A stretch of 5,308 bases of DNA, taken from the NCBI GenBank assembly GCA_021845835.1, contig JAJZVE010000384.1, forward strand, positions 1 to 5,308, written 5' to 3'. Below the pieces are notes generated by a model. It saw only the letters and a list, made by a program, of their open reading frames with translations, was not told the origin of the DNA and ran no database searches. Source of the stretch: Pseudomonadota bacterium (GTDB lineage Bacteria > Pseudomonadota > Alphaproteobacteria > Acetobacterales > Acetobacteraceae). Position 1 is the stretch's first letter. Each line of letters starts with the position of its first letter. This document shows, piece by piece, positions 1 to 5,308 of this stretch. Made by a program: the position numbers and the translations under genes.

Positions 1-42
1 CTGCAGGCTCATGCTCTGGCCCTTTGTCAGCTCGAAGCCGTG
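1..42 (-). pseudogene. Displaced C-terminal remnant of the 2OG-Fe(II) oxygenase beyond the TAG
   Basis: Reading on through the TAG at 45-43 in the same frame gives HGFELTKGQSMSLQ up to the window edge. This matches the shape of the family's segment after its conserved Ser-Trp: His-Gly, then Lys-Gly-x-x-Met-Ser-Leu-Gln. The first His is the expected distal iron ligand. The position before Met-Ser-Leu-Gln, where I expect the 2-oxoglutarate-binding Arg, is Ser (AGC at 15-13), possibly a second lesion. The rest of the domain lies outside the window. The frame match is seen directly; the family comparison is from memory, without an alignment. Confidence 0.65.
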
Positions 43-555
43 CTAGGAATAGTCGCATACCCGGAACATCAGCATGCGCCCGAATTCGGGCGCGAACTCG
101 AAGGCGTAGTCGTCGCGGTCGCCGCTGCGCAGCACCCGCAGCCGGCCGCGTTCGTACGGCCACGCGCGCGAAAAGCCGACCAGCACCGTGATGATCTTGT
201 GCTTGCTGTCGGTATGGGCATAGCCCTCGTTGTAGTGGCCGCTGGTGTTGCCCATCATCACGATGCAGGGCGGCCGCTTGCTGAGGTCGATGTCGAACTT
301 CTCCTCGACCAGATGGCGGAAGCGCGCGCTCAGCAGGTCCTGGACGACTGCCGAGAACCGCGGACCCATGTTGAGGTCCGGCAGCGCGTAGCTGCCGCGG
401 TCGGGAATGGTCGGCGCGTCGGCCAGCACTTCCTCCTTCAGGCGCGGCGGCATTGCCTGCTCGACGAAGGCGAAGTCGTACGGATCGCGCCGCAGCTCCG
501 CCGCGGCGATGGCAGCCTCGTCGAGCATCGTGAACGGCGGCTCGTTGTCCTGCAT
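43..555 (-). CDS. 2-oxoglutarate/Fe(II)-dependent oxygenase, cut short by an in-frame TAG (probable pseudogene)
   Basis: The 170-residue product reads as the front part of a cytoplasmic 2-oxoglutarate/Fe(II) oxygenase, a double-stranded beta-helix enzyme that uses O2 and 2-oxoglutarate to hydroxylate a substrate. Visible landmarks are the iron-binding HxD motif H114-T115-D116 in GYAHTDSKHK, the following GRLRVLRS strand (137-144), and the FGRMLMFRVCDYS strand (158-170). Family members continue from here with Trp-His-Gly, whose His is the third iron ligand. Here the Trp codon position is TAG (TGG to TAG is one base), and the frame stays open after it to the window edge. The truncated product would lack the distal His and the 2-oxoglutarate-binding Arg region, so it should be inactive. 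The ATG at 555 is well supported: AAAGGA lies 7 nt upstream. The gene follows the RidA-like gene by 24 bp, so the two are probably cotranscribed. The substrate cannot be told. The family call is firm; whether the stop is biological or a sequence error is open. Confidence 0.8.
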   Translation of the reverse strand: MQDNEPPFTMLDEAAIAAAELRRDPYDFAFVEQAMPPRLKEEVLADAPTIPDRGSYALPDLNMGPRFSAVVQDLLSARFRHLVEEKFDIDLSKRPPCIVMMGNTSGHYNEGYAHTDSKHKIITVLVGFSRAWPYERGRLRVLRSGDRDDYAFEFAPEFGRMLMFRVCDYS

Positions 556-562
556 CTTGGGA

Positions 563-570
563 TCCTTTCC
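563..570 (-). promoter_or_regulatory. Ribosome binding site of the oxygenase gene
   Basis: On the minus strand this reads GGAAAGGA, with 7 nt between AAAGGA and the ATG at 555. It supports that start over the internal Met at residue 10 and shows that the oxygenase gene has its own translation signal in the 24-bp gap after the upstream stop codon. Confidence 0.6.
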
Positions 571-579
571 TGCAACCGA

Positions 580-1797
580 TCAGAACGCCGGCAGCGTGGG
601 CGCGTTGCTGGCAACCGCGGCGACGCCTTCGACCTCGACCAGCCATTCCGGACGGCAGACCGGGCCATGCACGATCAGGCGCGGCACTTCCGGAAAACGC
701 TCGGCGAAATAGGCCTCGATGCGCGGATGGTCGCTGGGGTCGCGCAGATAGACGATGAAGTGGGTCATGTCCTGCAGCCGCGCGCCGCCCGACCGCAGCA
801 ATGCGTCCACGTTGCCGAGCGCCCGCTCAAGCTGCCGGCCCACGTCGCCGACATGCGCCACTTTTCCGCCCGCGTCGATGCTGGCGGTGCCGGAGATGAA
901 ATGGTGCGCCCGGTCGGCGTAGCCGATGCGCGTGCCGCGTTCGAAGGTGACGTTGTAGTCCTTGGTCGCGCACAGCCGGTCATAGGCGTTCAGATAGGAC
1001 ATCTGTTCCGGCGCCAGATCGAGGATCGAATAGGCATCCATGTAAACGAGGTCGTAGCGGTGCTCGCAGGCGCCCTCGATGCCGGTGCTGGCGAGGTAAT
1101 GGGTGTCGCGCGTCATTCCGTGGCGTTCGAACAGCGCGCTGCGCGCGGCCACCATGTCCTCGTAGAAAACGTCGACGTCCTTGACGTAGATCCAGGTGCG
1201 CACGCAATGCCTGGCCAGCGTCGCGCCGTTGGCATGCAGCGCTGCCACCAGTTGGTCGAACACGTCGTGCGTCTGCGTCACGGCCGAGCCGGGACCGGTG
1301 TCGTCGCCGGCGCAGAGCTGCGTGCTCCACAGATGACGCTGCGCACCTTTCTCGACGATCAGGTGCTGCGGCCCGAACGCGCGCTTGGCGACGGCGGACG
1401 GGCCGGACAGGTGGTAGGCCAGCAGCGCGACCTTCGCGCCGCGCAACGGCGCCTGCTGCACCATCGAGACCGCGACCGGGCCTGCGTCCGCGTCCGAATG
1501 CAGGCGGCTGCTGCGGATCAGCGGCGCCTGGTTGGGGGCGTCGCTGACATAGAGCCGACGAAAGATCGCGCTCGTGGGCGGCAGGTTCAGCGCCTGCAGC
1601 GCCTCGGCGTAGCGGCCGGCGAGGCTGTCCAGTTGCCGCGGCAGATCGGCATCGGCCGGCGCTTCGACGGTGATGTAGTGCTCGGCGTCGCCGGACACCC
1701 CGCGAAAGCTGGAGAACGAAACGCCATCGGCGGGACGCACCACAATGGTTCCTTTCGTGAAGGGCACGCCGGGAAAGGGCGATGCTGCAGCCAGCAC
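580..1797 (-). CDS. Triple RidA/YjgF-like protein, chorismatase-like (FkbO/Hyg5/XanB2-type) or multi-domain Rid protein
   Basis: The 405-residue soluble protein appears to hold three RidA-like segments: about 38-130, about 150-258 (LWSTQLCAG through DLVYMDAYSI), and a best-preserved C-terminal one at about 283-395. The last has ISGTASIDAGG (301-311), HVGD (315-318) and HGPVCRPEWLVEVEG (377-391). Arg373 and Glu388 sit where RidA imine deaminases carry their substrate-binding Arg and acidic residue. The GTAS element and the His-Gly-x-x-Cys-Arg...Glu-x-Glu-Gly ending also recall chorismatases, which turn chorismate into hydroxybenzoates or dihydroxy-cyclohexadiene acids. At 405 residues it exceeds both single RidA (about 130) and FkbO/XanB2 (about 330-345). 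RidA proteins are normally homotrimers, so this chain may fold as its own pseudo-trimer (inference). No in-frame start lies between the TAG at 1827-1825 and the GTG at 1797. A GTG at 1743 has the better ribosome binding site and would give 387 residues. It is first in a leftward operon with the oxygenase. Fold is confident; reaction is not. Confidence 0.8.
   Translation of the reverse strand: MLAAASPFPGVPFTKGTIVVRPADGVSFSSFRGVSGDAEHYITVEAPADADLPRQLDSLAGRYAEALQALNLPPTSAIFRRLYVSDAPNQAPLIRSSRLHSDADAGPVAVSMVQQAPLRGAKVALLAYHLSGPSAVAKRAFGPQHLIVEKGAQRHLWSTQLCAGDDTGPGSAVTQTHDVFDQLVAALHANGATLARHCVRTWIYVKDVDVFYEDMVAARSALFERHGMTRDTHYLASTGIEGACEHRYDLVYMDAYSILDLAPEQMSYLNAYDRLCATKDYNVTFERGTRIGYADRAHHFISGTASIDAGGKVAHVGDVGRQLERALGNVDALLRSGGARLQDMTHFIVYLRDPSDHPRIEAYFAERFPEVPRLIVHGPVCRPEWLVEVEGVAAVASNAPTLPAF
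1750..1755 (-). promoter_or_regulatory. Candidate ribosome binding site for an internal GTG start of the RidA-like gene
   Basis: On the minus strand AAAGGA lies 6 nt upstream of an in-frame GTG at 1743 (residue 19 of the long form). The outer GTG at 1797 has only a weak GGGA about 8 nt upstream. The true start may therefore be 1743, giving MVRPADGVSF as the N-terminus and a longer untranslated leader. Confidence 0.4.
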
Positions 1798-1850
1798 GCG
1801 CTGGTTCCCGATCGTACTGGTCTGCTAGGTGCGCAGGCGGTGCGAGGTCA

Positions 1851-1864
1851 TTGATCTGGATCAA
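1851..1864. promoter_or_regulatory. Perfect FNR/Anr/Dnr-type operator
   Basis: TTGATCTGGATCAA matches the FNR-family consensus TTGAT-N4-ATCAA at all ten defined positions. Its arms TTGATC and GATCAA form a 6-bp inverted repeat around TG. Regulators of this family sense loss of oxygen, or nitric oxide for the Dnr branch, and commonly activate from a site centred near -41.5. For the leftward operon that geometry would place transcription start near 1816, just ahead of the GTG at 1797. The minus-strand bases around 1827-1822 (TAGCAG) would be a weak -10. For the rightward gene the box lies 129 bp from the start codon, and no -10 is visible at matching distance. The box is seen directly; direction and effect are inferred. 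Confidence 0.75.
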
Positions 1865-1915
1865 CGGTTCAAAAGCGGCAGCCGCGCCACGCTGTGGCGG
1901 GCGGCGGCGGCCGGT

Positions 1916-1929
1916 TTGATACAGGTCAA
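1916..1929. promoter_or_regulatory. Second FNR-like half-degenerate box
   Basis: TTGATACAGGTCAA fits TTGAT-N4-ATCAA at nine of ten positions, with G for A at the start of the right arm. It lies 65 bp, centre to centre, from the perfect box in the same divergent intergenic region and 64 bp upstream of the rightward start codon. It could be a second operator for the propeller gene or an upstream accessory site for the leftward operon. No good -10 stands at the standard spacing for the rightward gene, so the site is less certain. Confidence 0.45.
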
Positions 1930-1982
1930 CGTCGCAAGGCTGCAAGCGGCGCAAGCGTTCAGGCTTACTTATGTCTGTAAAC

Positions 1983-1987
1983 GAGGG
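1983..1987 (+). promoter_or_regulatory. Ribosome binding site deciding the propeller gene start
   Basis: GAGGG lies 6 nt before the ATG at 1994. This start also begins directly with a signal peptide, whereas the open frame running back to 1829 lacks such features and overlaps both operators. The site therefore favours 1994 as the true start. Confidence 0.6.
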
Positions 1988-1993
1988 CCGGTC

Positions 1994-3142
1994 ATGCCGC
2001 CGCTATCCCGCTTATCATTATCCCGCCTGTCATTCGTTGCTGCCGCCTTGCTTGCCTGCGCCCTCGCTGGTACGGGTCCCTCCGCCGCCGCCGCCGCCGC
2101 CGACGACGGCAAGCCGGTGAAGGTGACGGCCGAGATGCGCGGCGCCGGCGTCGTTTCGTCCGGCGTGAAGACGCCGACGCCGCCACCCGCCACCGGCACG
2201 GAGGAAAAGCCGGTGCCGGCCTGGAGCGGCCCGCTGCCCTATCCGATCGTGATCGCCGACCGGCGCAACAACCGGCTGATCGAGATCGCGCCCGACAAGC
2301 GCGTAATATGGGAGCTGCCATCCCCCGACCTGCGCATCTATCGCGGCAACGACGACGTATTCTTCGCGCCGGACGGCAACAGCCTGATGGTCAACGAGGA
2401 AGACAACTACGACATCCACATCATCGACTATGCGGCGCGCGAGATCGTCTGGAGCTACGGCGAGCCGGACACGCGCGGCACCGGCCCGACGCAGTTCAAC
2501 TTCCCCGACGACGCGCACCTGCTGCCCGACGGCTCGGTCATGGTCGCCGACATCCGCAACTGCCGCATCGTGTTCATCGACCGGCAGGACATGACGGTGA
2601 AGCAGCAATGGGGCCAGCCCGGCACCTGCCGCCACGATCCCCCGAACTTCGTCAACCTGCCCAACGGCGTCACGCCGCTGCCGAACGGCGACGTGCTGAT
2701 CACCGAAATCCCCGACGCCTGGATCACCCGCATCACCCGCGCCGGCAAGGTGGTGTGGAGCATGCGCGCGCCGCACGTCCGCTACCCCTCCGATGCCTAT
2801 CCGACGCATGACGGCCAGGTCATCGTCGCCGACTATTCGAAGCCCGGCCGCGTGGTGATCTTCGATCCGGCAACCGGCAAGATCACCTGGGAATACATGG
2901 AGAAATCCGGCGAGAAGATGCTGAACCACACGTCGCTGGCGATGGAGCTGCCGAACGGCAACATCGTCCTCAACGACGACTGGCGCAACCGCGTGCTGGT
3001 GATCGACCGGCACACCAAGCAGATCGTCTGGCAGTACGGCGTCAACGACACGGCTGGCCACGCGCCGGGCTATCTGTTCTATCCGGACGGGCTGGACATC
3101 GACGTCTATCACGACTGGAAAGCGACCCTCGGCGTCAAGTAG
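1994..3142 (+). CDS. Secreted six-bladed beta-propeller protein (NHL / arylsulfotransferase-like)
   Basis: The 382-residue product starts with a signal peptide: Arg-containing n-region, hydrophobic core FVAAALLACALAG (14-26), then a small-residue stretch of six Ala (31-36) that would suit signal peptidase I. LLAC at 19-22 loosely resembles a lipobox, but the core continues past the Cys. A Pro/Thr-rich linker (about 58-78) precedes the propeller. I count six repeats, each with a Leu-Pro-Asn/Asp-Gly strand, an Asn-Arg-(Val/Ile) strand and a closing (Ile/Val)-(Val/Thr)-Trp: about 84-107, 121-154, 171-207, 219-256, 264-300 and 311-348. The tail YLFYPDGLDI (360-369) looks like the missing first strand of blade 1, closing the ring. 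Cys190 and Cys212 could form a periplasmic disulfide. Such folds occur in NHL proteins, PQQ-type repeats and short arylsulfotransferase-like proteins; a catalytic His cannot be assigned, so activity is unknown. It is divergent from the RidA-like operon and 83 bp ahead of the kinase. Confidence 0.85.
   Translation: MPPLSRLSLSRLSFVAAALLACALAGTGPSAAAAAADDGKPVKVTAEMRGAGVVSSGVKTPTPPPATGTEEKPVPAWSGPLPYPIVIADRRNNRLIEIAPDKRVIWELPSPDLRIYRGNDDVFFAPDGNSLMVNEEDNYDIHIIDYAAREIVWSYGEPDTRGTGPTQFNFPDDAHLLPDGSVMVADIRNCRIVFIDRQDMTVKQQWGQPGTCRHDPPNFVNLPNGVTPLPNGDVLITEIPDAWITRITRAGKVVWSMRAPHVRYPSDAYPTHDGQVIVADYSKPGRVVIFDPATGKITWEYMEKSGEKMLNHTSLAMELPNGNIVLNDDWRNRVLVIDRHTKQIVWQYGVNDTAGHAPGYLFYPDGLDIDVYHDWKATLGVK
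2003..2032 (+). repeat. Two tandem 15-bp units in the signal-peptide coding region
   Basis: CTATCCCGCTTATCA is followed directly by TTATCCCGCCTGTCA, identical at 12 of 15 positions, and each unit encodes Leu-Ser-Arg-Leu-Ser. The segment also uses TTA twice, CTA once and TCA twice, codons that are scarce elsewhere in this GC-rich window. It lies in the n-region of the signal peptide. Confidence 0.7.
2084..2101 (+). repeat. Six-copy GCC trinucleotide tract
   Basis: Six consecutive in-frame GCC codons encode Ala31-Ala36 at the predicted end of the signal peptide. Pure trinucleotide tracts can change length by slippage without breaking the frame, which would shift the spacing around the cleavage site. 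This is probably a compositional accident of an Ala-rich signal region. Confidence 0.6.
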
Positions 3143-3168
3143 AGGATGCCGGCGGTTCCAGCCCTGCG

Positions 3169-3190
3169 CGCCGGCGGGCAGCCGCCGGCG
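3169..3190 (+). terminator. GC-rich hairpin after the propeller gene, without a U-tract
   Basis: The left arm CGCCGGCGG (3169-3177) pairs with CCGCCGGCG (3182-3190) around the loop GCAG, giving a 9-bp all-GC stem 27 nt past the propeller stop codon. No run of T follows, so it is not a standard intrinsic terminator. It might pause polymerase, protect the upstream mRNA end, or simply reflect composition. A second copy of the left arm at 3148-3155 (GCCGGCGG) could pair with the same right arm. Confidence 0.35.
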
Positions 3191-3225
3191 GTTGCGCTGC
3201 GGCTGTCCGCCGCCATGTCGGGCGG

Positions 3226-4308
3226 ATGATGCCGCTGCGGCTGCTGGCCGACGATCTGACGGGTGCGCTCGACAGTGCGGTCGCGTTCTGCGGCGCGCGC
3301 GGGCCGGTGCCGGTGTTCCTGCAGCGCCCCGCCAGCGCCGCAGACGCGGCACTCGATCTCGGCTGCCGCGACGGCAGCGAGGCGCAGGCGATCGCCGCCA
3401 CCGCGGCGGCGGCGCCGTTCCTGACCGGGGCGGGCCTTGCCTTCCTGAAGATCGACAGCCTGTTGCGCGGCCACTGGGCGGCCATGCTGGCGGCGGTGTG
3501 GCGCACCGGCGCGTTCCGCGCCTGCCTGCTGGCGCCCGCCTTCCCCGCGCAGGGCCGCCTTACCGTGCAGGGCCGCCAGTATCTGCGCGACCCGGACGGT
3601 GCCCTGCAGCCGTTGCCGGTCGATCCCGCCGCCGCTCTGGCCGCGCACGGCATCCGCCTGTCCCGGCAGGCGGACGGGGTGCGGCTGTGCGACGCCGCCA
3701 GCGATGCCGACCTCGCTACCCTGGTGGCGCGCGCGCATGCGACGCCCGGCCCGCTGCTGTGGTGCGGCGCCGGCGGGCTGGCGGCGGCGCTGGCGGGCGT
3801 GCCGGTGCCGCGGGCCGCGCCGCTGCAGGCGCCGCTGCTGGCGATCGTCGGCACCTGCCATCCCGTTACCGAGCGGCAGTTACAGCACGTCCGGCAGGCC
3901 ACGGGGGAAGCGCCCCTGCTGCTGCGCGGCGCGCCGGCGGAGGCGACCGCCATCGCGGCGCGCCTGGACCGCACCGGCTTCTGCCTGGTGCGGGCCGACA
4001 TCCCGCCCGGCACCGCGCCGCCGCAGGCCGCAGCGCGCATCCGCGCCTGCCTCGGCCACATTCTGCCCGCGCTGCCGCCGCCGGCAACGCTGCTCGTCAC
4101 CGGCGGCGAGACGCTGCGCGGCGTGTGCGAACTTCTCGGCGCCTCGCGCGTCGAGGTGGCGGCGGAGGTGGCGCGCGGCATCCCCGTCTCGCGTCTGTGC
4201 GGCGGCGCGTGGGACGGCGTTCGCCTGGTTTCCAAGTCCGGCGCGTTCGGCGCCGCCGACCTGCTCACCGCCCTGCTGACGCAGCCGCGCCGGCATGGCA
4301 GGGTCTGA
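3226..4308 (+). CDS. Four-carbon acid sugar kinase (DUF1537 / DtnK-DenK-OtnK family)
   Basis: This 360-residue cytoplasmic kinase phosphorylates a four-carbon sugar acid using ATP. Family signatures appear in order: LLADDLTGALDSA (6-18), KIDSLLRGHW (75-84), PAFPAQGR (104-111), LLWCGAGGLAAALA (177-190), IVGTCHPVTERQ (207-218), VTGGETL (291-297) and the C-terminal nucleotide-binding stretch LVSKSGAFGAADLL (334-347). Family members are often near 420 residues; this one is compact but keeps both the substrate domain and the C-terminal nucleotide domain. The start is one of two adjacent ATG codons (3226 or 3229); only a weak GGGCGG precedes them. The coupling to a downstream PdxA-type gene matches the characterised D-threonate or D-erythronate route, in which the kinase makes the 4-phosphate that PdxA2 oxidises. 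Substrate choice among D-threonate, D-erythronate and 2-oxotetronates cannot be read from the sequence. Confidence 0.9.
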   Translation: MMPLRLLADDLTGALDSAVAFCGARGPVPVFLQRPASAADAALDLGCRDGSEAQAIAATAAAAPFLTGAGLAFLKIDSLLRGHWAAMLAAVWRTGAFRACLLAPAFPAQGRLTVQGRQYLRDPDGALQPLPVDPAAALAAHGIRLSRQADGVRLCDAASDADLATLVARAHATPGPLLWCGAGGLAAALAGVPVPRAAPLQAPLLAIVGTCHPVTERQLQHVRQATGEAPLLLRGAPAEATAIAARLDRTGFCLVRADIPPGTAPPQAAARIRACLGHILPALPPPATLLVTGGETLRGVCELLGASRVEVAAEVARGIPVSRLCGGAWDGVRLVSKSGAFGAADLLTALLTQPRRHGRV

Positions 4309-4328
4309 GCGTCGCCGCGCTGGCGGGG

Positions 4329-4334
4329 GGAAGG
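4329..4334 (+). promoter_or_regulatory. Ribosome binding site favouring the GTG start of pdxA
   Basis: GGAAGG lies 5 nt upstream of the GTG at 4340, from which the protein begins with the classic MTRIAVTMGDPAGIGPE. The in-frame ATG at 4295, inside the end of the kinase gene, would add 15 residues (MAGSERRRAGGGKAD) that PdxA proteins do not usually carry. Confidence 0.5.
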
Positions 4335-4339
4335 CGGAC

Positions 4340-5308
<969 letters not shown>

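Noticed and set aside
1..6. PstI site (CTGCAG) at the very first base, hinting at a cloned fragment end
   Set aside because: CTGCAG is common in GC-rich DNA and the other window edge is not such a site, so this is probably chance.
40..1854. 604-codon open frame on the plus strand opposite the oxygenase and RidA-like genes
   Set aside because: It runs antisense to two genes with clear family motifs, and its product is a low-information Arg/Ala/Val/Gly-rich string without domains. Such frames are common in high-GC DNA. It also crosses from one gene to the other through their gap.
1829..1993. N-terminal extension of the propeller gene back to an ATG at 1829
   Set aside because: It would bury the signal peptide at residue 56 and cover both FNR-like boxes. 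The ATG at 1994 has a good ribosome binding site and starts directly with the signal peptide.
1994..2065. Lipoprotein signal in the propeller protein (LLAC at residues 19-22)
   Set aside because: Leu at the -2 position is uncommon, the hydrophobic core continues beyond the Cys, and the Ala-rich end suits signal peptidase I better.
2030..3352. 440-codon minus-strand frame opposite the propeller gene
   Set aside because: It is antisense to a well-supported secreted protein and rich in Arg, Ala, Val and Asp, with no recognisable domain and no ribosome binding site of note.
3135..4268. 377-codon minus-strand frame opposite the kinase gene
   Set aside because: Its composition is Ser/Arg/Ala-rich and it is fully antisense to the kinase, whose motifs are unmistakable.
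4295..4339. ATG at 4295 as the pdxA start
   Set aside because: It adds an Arg/Gly-rich 15-residue leader atypical of PdxA, while the GTG at 4340 has GGAAGG 5 nt upstream and gives the canonical N-terminus. An overlap-coupled start cannot be fully excluded.

Overview
This window is a high-GC stretch (roughly two-thirds or more G+C by eye) from a proteobacterium, most likely a betaproteobacterium. The clues are GTG starts, dense long antisense shadow frames, a textbook FNR/Anr-type operator, and a four-carbon sugar-acid kinase next to a PdxA-like dehydrogenase. The lineage is an inference from style; there is no rRNA or other marker gene. I see no tRNA, rRNA, CRISPR array, insertion sequence or phage gene.

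Left half, minus strand (1-1797): a two-gene leftward operon. The promoter-proximal gene (580-1797) encodes a protein of about 400 residues made of three consecutive RidA/YjgF-like segments, resembling chorismatases of the FkbO/Hyg5/XanB2 kind. It is followed after 24 bp by a 2-oxoglutarate/Fe(II) oxygenase gene (555 down to 43). An in-frame TAG breaks the oxygenase exactly where the family has the Trp of its Ser-Trp-His-Gly motif. Frame and sequence similarity resume after the stop, so this looks like a nonsense mutation or a sequence error that removes the third iron ligand.

Divergent control region (1798-1993): it carries a perfect FNR-family palindrome, TTGATCTGGATCAA (1851-1864), and a second copy with one mismatch, TTGATACAGGTCAA (1916-1929), 65 bp away centre to centre. 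This suggests oxygen- or redox-responsive control of one or both flanking units. The first box sits well for activating the leftward operon.

Right half, plus strand (1994-5308): a secreted protein with a six-bladed NHL/arylsulfotransferase-like beta-propeller (1994-3142); a GC-rich gap with competing hairpins; a DUF1537-type four-carbon acid sugar kinase (3226-4308); and a PdxA/PdxA2-type dehydrogenase (4340 to the right edge, lacking only its extreme C-terminus). The last two form the core of a known catabolic route in which a tetronate (D-threonate or D-erythronate) is phosphorylated at C4, then oxidised and decarboxylated to dihydroxyacetone phosphate. The propeller protein has no evident enzymatic link to that route.

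The least familiar material is the triple-RidA/oxygenase pair under a likely FNR-type switch, and the divergently encoded secreted propeller.
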